A stretch of DNA of 56,434 nucleotides, from contig RHMC01000030.1 of assembly GCA_003719395.1 (NCBI GenBank), forward strand, positions 1 to 56,434, in the 5' to 3' direction. Shown piece after piece: positions 36,358 through 47,001 of the stretch. Position 1 is the stretch's first letter. Every line of letters begins with the position of its first letter. Under the pieces are notes generated by a model, which had not been told where the DNA came from, made no database searches, and worked only from the letters and a program-made list of their open reading frames with translations. Made by a program: the position numbers and the translations under genes. This DNA is from Streptomyces altiplanensis. GTDB lineage: Bacteria > Actinomycetota > Actinomycetes > Streptomycetales > Streptomycetaceae.

Positions 36358-37176
36358 TCACACGGGCTTCCGAACGCGGTCAGCGCCGGGGCGCCAGAAT
36401 CCACTCGGTGCCGAGAAGTCCCACGACAGGGGGAGCAGGAGGGGGCGCGGAAGGTGGCGCAGACCCCAGGCCGCCAGCTTGTAGCGCACGCTGGGCACGC
36501 TGACGTTTCTGCCGCGCTCCAGGTCGCGCAGTGCTGCGTCCACCACCCGGTCGGTGTCGAGCCACATCCAGCGGGGCAGGCTCGTCAGATCGATGCCGGA
36601 GCGCTCGTGCAGCTCGGTGGGGGTGAAGCCGGGCAGGAGCGCCATGATCCGGACACCGGCCCGGCGCACCCGTGCGGACCTGCCCACCGCCTCGGAGAAG
36701 GCGAGCACCCACGACTTGCTGGCTGGGTAGGTGGTGGCGAGGGCGCCGGGACCGTGCGCGCTGAACGAGGAGACGTTGACGATCCGGCCCGACCCCCGCT
36801 CGATCATGGCGGGGAGAACGGCATGGGTGAGGCGCAGCACCGCGCGGACGTTCACCGCCAGCAGTCGTTCCTCGTCGGCGTCGTCGGTGTACGGGAACGG
36901 CTCCCTCAGCATGATCCCCGCGTTGTTCACCAACAGCTCGACGAACGGTGTGGCGGTGAGGCGGTCCTCGACGGACCGGCAGCCCTCGACCGTGGACAGG
37001 TCCGCGGTGATGACCTCCACATGGACATCCGACTCCCGTCGCAGGTCCTCGGCGAGCTCCTCCAGACGGTGTCGCGTGCGTGCGACGACGATCAGGTCAT
37101 GGCCTGCCCGGGCGAGGCGCCGTGCGAAGGCCCGGCCGATACCCGAGGTGGCGCCGGTTACGAGGGCGAGGGACAT
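36358..37176 (-). CDS. Short-chain dehydrogenase/reductase
   Basis: An intact 272-residue classical SDR from ATG 37176 (AGGAGG 6 bases upstream). Cofactor motif VTGATSGIGRAFARRLARAG; the Arg after the second strand (VVARTRHRLEELAEDL) points to NADPH. NNAG occurs in ELLVNNAGIMLREPFPY; the active site is VSSFSAHGPG with Tyr and Lys in TTYPASKSWV. The C-terminal part carries a hydrophobic segment (AWGLRHLPRPLLLPLSWD) as in membrane-associated ketoacyl or steroid-type reductases. It is divergent from the reductase-PKS series across about 300 bp. It may set a hydroxyl in the cluster product; the link is by position only. Confidence 0.9.
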   Translation of the reverse strand: MSLALVTGATSGIGRAFARRLARAGHDLIVVARTRHRLEELAEDLRRESDVHVEVITADLSTVEGCRSVEDRLTATPFVELLVNNAGIMLREPFPYTDDADEERLLAVNVRAVLRLTHAVLPAMIERGSGRIVNVSSFSAHGPGALATTYPASKSWVLAFSEAVGRSARVRRAGVRIMALLPGFTPTELHERSGIDLTSLPRWMWLDTDRVVDAALRDLERGRNVSVPSVRYKLAAWGLRHLPRPLLLPLSWDFSAPSGFWRPGADRVRKPV

Positions 37177-37473
37177 GACGGCCTCCTGGTGGTCGGGTTC
37201 TCGCGGTTCGGGAGGCGGACTCTCGCGGTTCCGCCGGGGGAGGGGTGGACGAGCCGGGTGCGGGCACGGGAGGGAAGCGGTGGTTCCGGTGTCGTGGCGG
37301 CGGCGGGCAGGTGGCGAACGTCGGTGTCGGGGAGCCCGCGACGGCCCGGACGGTCCATCCTCGCTCGGGCGCGAATCGCTCCTCGGCGGGCGAACCATAC
37401 ACACAACTTGGCGATTTCATAAAGTAATCGGTTAATTCCAAAGAGTGATTGATGTTCTCGCGGGAACTGGCCC
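37177..37473. promoter_or_regulatory. Divergent control region of the PKS cluster
   Basis: A roughly 300-bp gap between the leftward SDR and the rightward reductase-PKS-Lar series. Its right end (37400-37450) is strikingly AT-rich for this DNA (TTCATAAAGTAATCGGTTAA) and offers possible rightward elements TTGGCG (37408) and GTTAAT about 18 bases later. No clear operator was seen. It presumably drives the long rightward transcript. Confidence 0.5.
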
Positions 37474-38637
37474 ATGCTGCTCCACGTGACCACACTGCTC
37501 ACCGGCGCCACCGGATTCCTGGGCTCCAGGCTCCTGCTCGGTCTGCTCACCACCCGCGAACGGCATGTCACCGTGCTGGGCAGGGGAGCCGCATCCGAGC
37601 TGCGCTTCCGCGTCCTCGCGATCCTGGAAGGCCTCGCGGGAGGCGGGATCGGCGCGCGGGCCCGCTCTCGGCTGCGCTGCGTCGGCGGCGACGTCACCCG
37701 GCCGTGGCTCGGCCTGGCGCCTGCCGTGTACGGGCGTCTGGCCCGGGAGGCCGAATCGGTCTGGCACTGCGCCGGGGACATCGCCCTGACGGGAGAGCGC
37801 GAGCGGCTGTTCCGGACCAATGTGCACGGTACCGAGCGCGTCCTGGAGTTCGTCGAGGCGACCCCGCCGGGCTGCCGACTGGTCCACATGAGCACCGTGG
37901 CGGTGGCGGGCGGGCGCCGGAGGGGCGTGGTCGCCGAAGAGGATCTCACCGACGCGTTCGGCTTCGAGACCCACTACGACGAGTCCAAGTACCGGGCGGA
38001 GACGCTGGTGCGGGACTGGGCGCGGCGGCTGGGCCGGTCGGTCGTCGTCCTGCGTCCCGGCATCATCGCCTCCGAAGCGGCACATCGGGAGGGAATGCCG
38101 GGGCACCCGCTGCGGGTCCTGGGCGACATGATCGACACCATTGCTCGCAACGGTGCGTCGGGGATCCCCCCGGCGGTGTCGCTGCGCCGGGACGGGCTGG
38201 GACTGCGGCTGCGCGTGCCTGCGGACGCGGAGTTCAACATCCTCCCGGACGGTTACGCCACGGAGGCGATGCTGCGCATCGGCCACGACGCGGCGGAGGA
38301 CCTCGGCCACGGCGTGCGGACGTTCCATGTCGTCCACCCGAGAGAGACGCCGATGCGGCTGATCGTCGAAGCCGTCGAAGCACACCACCCCGGCCTCGCC
38401 CTTGACTGCGTCGGCGATCTGCCGGACCCCACGCCGGTCGAGAGCTTCGTCGCAGATCACCTACCGGGCTTCCTGAGCTACTGCCACCACAGACGGGTCT
38501 ACGACCGCGGCTTCGCCGTCGAGTGGACGGATGGACTACCCGATCCGCCGCCGATCAACCGGGTTTACCTGGCGCGGGCCATGGGCTTCGCCGGGGCGGC
38601 ACCCCACACCGGACATTGGATGACCGCAGGCATGTGA
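37474..38637 (+). CDS. Thioester-reductase-like extended SDR (NAD_binding_4 / 'male sterility' family)
   Basis: An intact 387-residue protein (ATG 37474; GTG 37486 possible). LLTGATGFLGSRLLLGLLTT is the Rossmann motif; VWHCAGDIALTGERERLFRT and NVHGTERVLEFVEATP follow the pattern of carboxylate- and fatty-acyl-reductase R domains; the active site Thr-Tyr-Lys is in HMSTVAVAGG and YDESKYRAE. Such domains reduce carrier-bound thioesters to aldehydes or alcohols with NAD(P)H. It stands 45 bases before the PKS, which has no thioesterase. It is therefore the best candidate for reductive chain release, though it could also act on a free CoA ester. Confidence 0.85.
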   Translation: MLLHVTTLLTGATGFLGSRLLLGLLTTRERHVTVLGRGAASELRFRVLAILEGLAGGGIGARARSRLRCVGGDVTRPWLGLAPAVYGRLAREAESVWHCAGDIALTGERERLFRTNVHGTERVLEFVEATPPGCRLVHMSTVAVAGGRRRGVVAEEDLTDAFGFETHYDESKYRAETLVRDWARRLGRSVVVLRPGIIASEAAHREGMPGHPLRVLGDMIDTIARNGASGIPPAVSLRRDGLGLRLRVPADAEFNILPDGYATEAMLRIGHDAAEDLGHGVRTFHVVHPRETPMRLIVEAVEAHHPGLALDCVGDLPDPTPVESFVADHLPGFLSYCHHRRVYDRGFAVEWTDGLPDPPPINRVYLARAMGFAGAAPHTGHWMTAGM

Positions 38638-38682
38638 TCACCCGTCACGTCAGCCGCCCACCACGATCTTCCGGAGGTCTTC

Positions 38683-41600
38683 GTGTCCAGTTCCCCGCAG
38701 CCACTGCCTCCGCACGCCATCGCCGTCGTCGGCGCCGCCTGCCGCCTCCCCGGCGGTATCCGGGGTCTGGACGACCTCTGGGGGGTGCTGACCGTCGACC
38801 GTGACGTGGTGGCCACCGTCCCCGACGACCGTTTCCACGCCGCGGACTTCACCGACGCGAGGCGGCGGCGCCCCGGGGTGAGCTATACGGCCGCGGGGGG
38901 TTTCCTCGACGACATCACGGGCTTCGACACCTCCTTCTTCACCGGCATATCCCCGCGCGAGGCGTCACGGATGGACCCGCAGCAGCGGCTGGCGCTGGAG
39001 CTGGCGGTCGAGGCGCTCGACGACGCCGGAATCGACCACCGGCGCACGGCGGGTTCCGACACCGCCGTGTTCGTGGGCTGCTCCAGCCGCGACTACGGCG
39101 AACTGCAGTCCTGCGCCCCGCACACCGGCAACGCGTACACCATTACGGGCATGGCGGTCTCCAACACCGCCAACCGCGTCTCGCATTTCTTCGACTGGCA
39201 CGGACAGAGCATCGTCGTGGACACGGCGTGCTCGTCGGCGCTGACGGCCCTGCACCAGGCGTGTGAGCACCTGCGCTCCGGACGGTCGAGGGCCGCGCTG
39301 GCCGGCGGTGTCAACATCCTGATCAACCCACAGGGGTTCGCCGGTTTCTCGGGCGCGTCGATGCTCTCCCCCACCGGGCGGTGCCGCGCCTTCTCCGCCG
39401 ACGCGGACGGGTTCGTACGGTCCGAAGGCGGCGGCCTCGTCCTGCTGAAACGGCTGGACGACGCGCTCGCCGACGGCGACCGGATCCACGGCCTGATCGT
39501 CGCCGGCGGCACCAACAACGACGGCCGCACGTCCGGGCTGGCCGTGCCCAGCGCGGAGGCCCAGGAAGCGCTGCTGCGCGAGGTGTACGCCGCAGCCGGG
39601 CTGTCACCCGACGACGTGGCGTACCTGAGGCGCACGGCACCGGCACGCCGGTGGGCGATCCCGTCGAGTGCGCGGCCATCGGCCGCGCACTGGGGACCGG
39701 CCGCTCCACCGGCGCCCTGCCGATCGGGCTCGGTGAAGAGCAACATCGGACACCTCGAGGCCGCCTCGGGCATGCCCGGAGTGTTCAAGGCGCTGCTGGT
39801 CCTGCGCCATGCCGGGATCCCGGCCACGCGCACGCCGAGCCGCTCAACCCGCACATCGACTTCGCGGGTCACAACATCCGGCCCGTGGTCGGCTTCGAGG
39901 AACTGCAAAGCAGCGGACGGCCGTACGTGGGCGTCAACTCCTTCGGCTTCGGCGGCGCCAACGCCCACATCGTCCTCACCACGCCCCCCGAACGGGCCGC
40001 AGAGCCGGTTCCCACGCCCGCCGGCCGGCTTCCCGTCGTGGTCTCCGCCCGCACCCCCGGGGCGCTGCGGGCCGCCGCGGAGCAGATGGCGCAGCAGCTG
40101 GAGCTGACCGACGAGGGCGACTTCTACGACGTGTCCTACACCTCGGCCGTACGCCGTGCGCGCCACGAGCACCGCGCCGCCGTGCTGGCGCACGACCCCG
40201 TCGAGGCCGCGGAGGCGTTCCGCGCGGTGGCCAACGGCACGGTGCCCGCCGTCCCGGCCGCGTCGGGCAAGGTCGCGTTCGTCTTCTCCGGCAACGGCTC
40301 CCAGTGGCACGGCATGGGAGTGGACCTCCTGCGGGGCGAGCCGGCCTTCCGGCAGGCCGTGGAGGCCATCGACGCGGAACTCGCCCCCCGGCTCGGCTGG
40401 TCCGTCGTCGAGGAACTCACAGCGCCGGAATCCCGGCTCCATCTGACCGAGGTCGCCCAGCCGCTGCTGTTCGCCGTCGTCGGTCTCGTGCGGCTGCTGG
40501 AGACTAACGCTGTCCGGCCGGACGCCGTCGTGGGCCACAGTGTCGGCGAGATCGCCGCCGCCCACGTCTCCGGGGCCCTCGACCTGGCCGCCGCATGCCT
40601 GGTCGTCGCCGCACGCAGCCGCGCCCAGGCGCCGACCGCGGGACGTGGCCGGATGGCGGCCGTAGGACTGTCACGGGAAGCCGCCCGGAAGGAGATCGCC
40701 GCCCATGCGGGCCACCTGGAGGTGGCCGGAGTCAACACCCCCACCGACGTCACTCTCGCCGGGGATCCCGCCGCGCTCGCGGAGCTGGGCCGGGACATGG
40801 GGGCCCGTGGCGTCTTCTTCCGCGAACTGGATCTCGACTACGCCTTCCACAGCAAGGCCATGGACGGCGTCGAGGAGCCGTTGAAGGCGGCCCTCGCCCG
40901 GTTGCGGACCGGCGCCCACCACATCCTGTTCGCCTCCACCGTTACGGGTGGCCTCGCCGAGGGCGAGGGACTGGACGCGGACCACTGGTGGCGCAACGTG
41001 CGCGAACCGGTCCTGTTCGCCGACGCCGTACGGGCACTGGCCGAAGGCGGTTGTGACCTGTTCGTCGAGATCGGCCCGCACACCGTGCTCGTTCCCTATC
41101 TGAAGCGGCTGACCACGGCGACGGCGGTGGTACCCACCTGCCGCCGGGACCAGGACGGCCCCGAGGCGGTACGCCGGACGGTCGCGCACCTGCTCGCCGC
41201 GGGGGTGCGGACCGGTGACGGCCTCTTCCCGCGCCCCGGCCGGGTCGTCACCCTTCCCTCGTATCCCTGGCAGCGCGAACGCCACTGGAACGGCTCGCCG
41301 GACGCGTGGGCCCGGGTTCCGCAGGACCCGAGTCTCGTCCATCCACTGCTGGGCCGTCGCGTGGCCGTCGCCGAGCCCGCCTGGCACCAGACTCTGAGCA
41401 GCCTCCGGCTGCCCTGGCTGGAGGACCACCGGGTCGGCGGGGCCGTGGTCATGCCCGGCGCGGCGTATCTGGAGGCTGCCCTCGCCACCGGGCGCGCCGC
41501 CTTCGCGCATGCCGCGGAGGTCACCGACCTCGACATCGTGCGCGCGATGGTCATGCCCCGCGACGACGAGTCGATGAGGTGGTGCTGCAGACCTCGCTGT

Positions 41601-44600
41601 CGGAGGAGGACGGCGTGGTCCGTATCGCCTCGCGCGTCGGCACCGCGGCCTCCTGGCGGACACACGCCCGAGGGCGGGTCCGCCGCCTGGCCGCCCGGCC
41701 GCCGGACCCCGACGACCTCGGCGCCGTACGCGAGCGGCTGGGCCGGGCCGGCGCCCCGGTGGACGCGGCGCGCCACTACGAGGAGGCCGCGCGGGCCGGG
41801 TTGGGGTACGGCCCGTCCTTCCGGGTGCTGACCCGGCTGTGGGCGGGCGCGGGCGAGGTGCTGGCCGAGTACGCATGGCGGCCTCCGGCGCGCGACGACG
41901 GCTACGAGGCGCACCCCACCGTGCTCGACGGCGCGCTCCAGGCGGCCTCGCCCCTGCTCGCGGCCCTGCCCGGCGGCCGGATGTACGTGCCGACCGCCAT
42001 CGCGGCCGCGCGTGTGTGGAACCGGCTTCCGGAACGCGGTTTGATCCACGTCCGGGCGGTGTCGCCCGGCCCTCGGGACGCCGTCTTCGACCTCGCCGTG
42101 GTGGACGAGGCCGGTCGCGTCGCGGTGGAGTTGGCGGGGTGCCGCCTGAGGGGTGTCGCGGCCGGCCGAGCCGAGGAACTCCAGCAGGTGACGCAGGTGC
42201 TGCGGGCCGCGCCCCGCGAGGGCGATCATCAGGGCGAGCCGGTCCCGTTCCCCGCGCCGGCGGACCTGCTCCGCGCCGTCACCCGGCACGCGACGAAGGA
42301 GGCACGGCAGGAGGCCCGCGGCTCCGCGGACTCCGCTTTCGCCCCGCGGATCAAGACCGCGATCGGCCACTGGGCCGCGCACACCCTCGCCCGGTTGCTT
42401 CCCGGGGCGCGGGAGTTCACACCGGAGGACCTGCGGGCCGCGGGAGTGCGGCCGCGGTACGACCGGTACGTCCTCCTGCTGACCGACATGGCGGAGCGGG
42501 CCGGCCTGCTCGAACGGACGGGCGCGGGCACACCAAACCGCGAGCGCCGGCGCTTCACGGGCACGGCCCGGCCACTGGAGCACGTGCGGTCCTGCGCGGA
42601 GGACTTCCCCCAGTGGATCTCGGCCATCGCCGTCTACACCCGGTGCGGTACCCACCTGCCGCAGATCCTCAAGGGAGAGGCCGACCCCCGGGAGGTGCTG
42701 TTTGGCGAGGCCGACCGGCACTTCGTCGAAGCGCTCTACAACGACACGCCGGACATGCGGGCCCTCGGCCTGTGCGCCCGGTCCCTGCTGGTCGAGGCGC
42801 TCGGGACCTGGCCGGCCGACCGACCGCTGCGCGTGCTGGAGGTCGGCGCGGGCACCGGAGGTACGACAGCCGTGCTGCTCCCGGCGCTTCCGTCCCACCT
42901 CACCCGGTACGTCTACACGGACGTCTCCGAGGGCTTCTTCCCCCGGCCCGGGCCCGCTTCGAGGCCTACGACTTCATCGAGTACCGGACCCTGGACCTGG
43001 AGCGCGATCCGGTGCGACAAGGTTTCCGGGAGGGGGACTTCGACCTTGTCGTGGCGGCGAACGTGCTGCACGCGACCGGCGACCTGAGCGCCACGGCACG
43101 CCGCCTCGCGATGCTGCTCGCAGACGGTGGCCACCTCCTCGCCGTGGAGAGCCACGACGAGGAGCTGCTCGGTCCGTGCTTCGGCCTCCTCGACGGCTAC
43201 TGGGCCTTGACCGACCACGACCTGCGCACCACACCACTGATGCCGCACACCGGATGGGTGCCTCTCCTGGAGCGGTGCGGGTTCGACGGGGTGGTCCGGA
43301 CGGGCGACGCGGTCGGCGGAAACGCCTACTCCGTGCTGTGCGCCCGCCGTGACCGCAGGCCCACCCGAGCGGTTCCGGAGACAGCGTCACCAGCCCCGGC
43401 GCCGGGTCGCTGGGGCGTGGTGACCGAACGACCGGACAGCGCCCTCGGCCCGGCTCTCGCCTCGCTCCTGTCCTCTTCGGGCGCCGATGTCGACGTCGTG
43501 GACGTGTCGGACCTCTCCGACCCGTGGCAGGCCCGACTGCCGCTGGGAGAGGGCAGACTGGAGGGCGTGGTCCTGCTCCTCGACGCCCCGGCCGGGGAGG
43601 ATACCCGGGCCGTCACGGTGCGCAGGGCCGGGCTGATCCGGGCCACGGCGGACGCCTGCGGCCCGGCGAGGCCGGACGGCGGGGGTTCGATGTGGCTGGT
43701 GACCGGGGAGACCGGGCTGTTCCCCGAGCCGGCCGGGGCCGGGAATCCCGCGGACGCCGCGGTGTGGGGGATCGGACGTGTGCTCGCCAACGAGCGACCG
43801 GGACTGTCGGTCCGCCGGCTGTCACTGGAGCACTCCGTCGATCCGGGCATGGACGCCCGGCGGATCGCGCGGGAACTGTTCGAACCCACCGACGACGACG
43901 AGGTGGTCCTCACCCGCCGAGGCCGGTTCGTGCCGCGGTCGATCGACTCCGTACCCCCGCGCGGGAGGAGAACGGCACCGGCCGCCCTTACGCCCTCCGG
44001 CTGCGCAACCCCGGGCTCGGGCACCGGCTGGCGTGGGCGCCCGCCGAGCCGTCGGCGGCGGGCCGGGGCGAGGTCGTGGTCCGGGTGCGGGCCGCGGCGC
44101 TGAACTACCGCGACGGTGATGCTCGCCGCCGGGATGCTGCCCCCCGGCGCCGAACCACCGATGCCCGGCGGACCGGCGCTCGGCCTGGAATGCGCCGGAG
44201 ACGTCGTCGCCGTCGGACCGGGGGTGACGGAACTCGCCCCCGGGGACCGGGTCTTCGCGTTCGGCCACGGCACGCTCGCCTCCCACGTACGGGTGCGGAC
44301 CGAGCAGACCGGACGCATCCCCGACGGCATGGGCTACGGCGAAGCCGCGACCCTGCCGGTGGTGTACCTCACCGTGCAGTACAGCCTGGAGGACCTGGCC
44401 CGGCTGGCGCCGGGGGAGACGCTGCTGGTGCACGGCGGGGCCGGCGGGGTCGGTCTCGCCGCGCTGCGGTACGCCCGCGACCTGGGCGCCTCGGTGATCG
44501 CCACGGCGGGCACCCCGGCCAAACGGGACCTCCTGCGCGCGATCGCGCCGAACACGTCCTGGACTCCCGCGGCCTCTCCTTCGCCGACCGGGTGAGGGAG

Positions 44601-46087
44601 GTCACGGACGGCCGGGGCGTGGACGTGGTCCTCAACTCCCTGGCGGGCGAAGCCATCGCGCGCGGACTGGAGTGCCTGCGGCCCGGTGGCCGTTTCGTCG
44701 AACTCGGCAAGCGCGACGTCCACGGCAACCAGCCCATGCTGCTGCGCCCCTTCCGCGACAACCTCTCCTACTTCGCCGTCGACATCACCCGGCTCGCCGC
44801 CGACGCGCCACAGGCGGTGGCCGAGGCGTTCGCGAAGGTGGCGCGGAGGGTGACCGCGGCGAAATACCGGCCGCTGCCGCACCAGGCCCACCCGGCCACC
44901 GCCGTCGAGGAGGCGTTACGGAGTCTGCGGCACTCCCGGCACCTCGGCAAGGTCGTCGTCACCTTCGACGCGGCCGAGCCGGTGCGCGTGGAACAGCCCG
45001 ACGAGCCGCTGCGCCTGGACCCGGACGCCACCTACTTCGTCACGCGGCGGCCTCAGCGGCCTCGGGGCGGCCACCGCGCGGTACCTCGCCCACTGCGGCG
45101 CCGGTGCGCTGGCACTCGTCGGCCGCCGGGGCGCGGCCTCCCCCGAAGCGCCCACCTGCTCGACGAACTCGACCGCCCTCGGGACGCGGGCCCGGGCACA
45201 CGCCGCCGACCGTCACCGACGCCGGGGCGATCGAGGCGATCCTCGCCGAGGCCGACGCATCGGGCCGGCCGGTACGCGGCGTCGTACACGGTGCCATGCA
45301 CCTCGACGACGCGCCGCTGGCGGAGATGACGGCCGAGCGGTTCGCCGCCGTCCTCGCGGCGAAGACCCGCGGCGGCGACGTACTGCACGCGATCACCCGC
45401 GACCGGTCGCTCGACTTCTTCGTCGTGTACTCCTCCCTCGCCGCCCTCGTCGGCAACCTCCACCAGGCGCCGTACGCGGCCGCCAACCTCCACCTGGAGT
45501 CCCTGGTCCGTGCGCGCCGGGCGTCGGGGCTGCCCGGTCTGGCCCTCGCCTGGGGCGGCATCGGGGAGACCGGCTACGTCGTGCGCAGCGGACTCACGGC
45601 GAGCATCGCGCACTCCGGGCTCGGGCTCGTCCCGCCGGACACGGCCTGTGACGCACTCGGCCGCTTCCTGAGCAGAAAAGCGGTGTCCGCAGCGGTCGGG
45701 TACGTCGACTGGGACCGGATGGGCAGGATCCTGCCGGCGCTGAAGGCACCGAGGTTCGCCGGTCGGCCGGGGTCGGCGCAGGCCGACTCGCGCGACGCGA
45801 CGGAGGACTTCAGGGAGCGGTTCGCGAGGACGGACGGCGAGCAGGAGCGGAAGGCCCTCATCGGCGACACGCTCACCGCTCTCACCGCCGCCGTTCTCCA
45901 GATGCCTCCCGACCGCGTGGACCGCGGCGCCCATCTCGCCGACCTCGGCCTGGACTCCCTGATGGGCGTCGAACTGAAGGCCGGGCTGCACCGGGTGTTC
46001 GGCTGTGACCTCCCCGTCATGGAGCTGATGGCCGCCGGCAGCGTCGCCGGCCTGACGGACCGCCTGCACCGGGCACTGAAGGGATGA
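38683..46087 (+). CDS. Single-module highly reducing type I PKS: KS-AT-DH-cMT-psiKR-ER-KR-ACP (about ten frame breaks)
   Basis: GTG 38683 follows GGAGG. About 2,470 residues in total. KS (38.7-40.0 kb): active Cys in VDTACSSALTAL, His in EAHGTGTPVGDPVE and NIGHLEAASG. AT (40.25-41.1 kb): VVGHSVGEIAAAH; specificity box DYAFHS, between the malonyl (HAFH) and methylmalonyl (YASH) types. DH: HRVGGAVVMP and LDGALQA, both catalytic motifs intact. C-methyltransferase (42.4-43.3 kb): LRVLEVGAGTGGTTAVLLPA. Structural pseudo-KR (43.4-43.95 kb). ER: LLVHGGAGGVGLAALRYA. KR: LDD motif in HLDDAPL, with Ser-Tyr-Asn in VYSSLAALVG and APYAAANLHLES. ACP: LGLDSLMGVELK with phosphopantetheine Ser. No TE. The order is that of fungal iterative reducing PKSs. 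Frame changes lie near 39627, 39725, 39835, 41570, 42950, 43960, 44115, 44555, 45050 and 45200; motifs resume after each. Confidence 0.88.
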
Positions 46088-46094
46088 GGACCAC

Positions 46095-47001
46095 ATGCCG
46101 ACACCCCCGACCGATCCCACCGATCCCACCGATCCGACCGATCCGACCGATCCGACCGCGTCCCGCGCCGCGAGCGCGCTGCTCGCCGAGGTGGGCCGCC
46201 TGGACAGCGTCGTCGTCGCCGTACTCCGGCGGCGTCGACTCCACCCTGGTGCTCGCCGCCTCCCTACGAGCCCTGGGCCCCTCCCGCACGCTGGCGGTGA
46301 CCGCGGACTCGCCCGCCCTGGCCCGGGACGAACTCGTGCTCGCCCGGCGCACGGCCGCGGAGTTGGGCGTGGAGCTGGTCGTCCTCACGACGGACGAACT
46401 CGCCGTGCCCGGGTACCGCGCCAACGCCGGCGACCGCTGCTACTTCTGCAAGCGGACCGTGCTGGCCGCGGTGTCGCACGTGGCGGCGGCCCGCGGCCAC
46501 GCCCACGTGGCAACCGGCACCCATCGCGACGACCACCGTTCCGGGCACCGGCCCGGGCTGCGCGCCGCGCGGGAGCGAGGAGTCGTCGAACCCCTCGCGA
46601 CCGCGGGCCTGGGCAAGGCACAGGTCCGGGCCGTTGCACGGGAGTGGGGGCTCACCGTGGCCGATAAACCGGGCACCCCCTGCCTGGCGTCCAGGATCGC
46701 GGTTGGCGTGCCCGTGACCCGACAGCGGCTGGAACTCGTGGAGCGCGCCGAGACGGCCGTGCGGGAGTTTCTGGCCGCAGGGCGCGCACCCGTGCGCGAC
46801 CTGCGCGTCAGGATCCTGGCCGGGACCTTCCGCGTCGAACTCGACGCGGAAGCCCACCAGTGGCTGGTGCGGCGGCCCGAGCAGGAGGCCGAGCTGCTCG
46901 ACCGGCTCGGCCGGACGGTAGAGCTCGCGGACGGCACCCTCGGGCCCTACCGGACGGGTTCCGTGAACGGGGCCGCGACACCCGGGGGAGACCCACGATG
47001 A
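46095..47001 (+). CDS. larE: LarE: ATP-dependent sulfur transferase of nickel-pincer nucleotide synthesis (one frameshift)
   Basis: ATG 46095, 7 bases after the PKS stop. Unusual N-terminus: six 9-base repeats encode Pro-Thr-Asp. An extra G near 46218 breaks the frame just before the PP-loop SGGVDSTLVLAAS, which binds ATP. Next come ALARDELVLARRTAAELGVE, the Cys-x2-Cys GDRCYFCKRTV and the signature KPGTPCLASRIAVGVPVT, whose Cys (about residue 195) corresponds to the sulfur-donating cysteine of LarE. LarE adenylates the pyridinium-3,5-biscarboxylate mononucleotide and swaps its carboxyl oxygens for sulfur. The TGA overlaps the LarB ATG (ATGA). Without LarB and LarC beside it this could be read as a generic PP-loop protein; the context makes the call strong. 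Confidence 0.88.

Noticed and set aside
39093..40565. Long open frames on the minus strand opposite the PKS (also opposite the lipase at 6068-7729 and the GAF/PP2C regulator at 11560-13689)
   Set aside because: They are the antisense frames expected in DNA with very GC-rich third positions. They lack ribosome sites and recognisable domains, while the other strand has clear family motifs throughout.
38683..46087. Enediyne-type iterative PKS
   Set aside because: Enediyne PKSs have KS-AT-ACP-KR-DH-PPTase order and characteristic neighbouring E-genes. Here a cMT, an ER and a C-terminal ACP are present and none of those neighbours is seen.
38683..46087. Frame breaks in the PKS read as separate small genes for discrete PKS subunits
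   Set aside because: Breaks fall inside domains (for example in the KS between active Cys and His, and in the ER and KR) and sequence resumes without start sites, so they are not gene borders.
46095..47001. LarE read as an asparagine synthase- or tRNA-modifying PP-loop enzyme
   Set aside because: The CLASRI signature and immediate linkage to LarB and LarC fit LarE much better.
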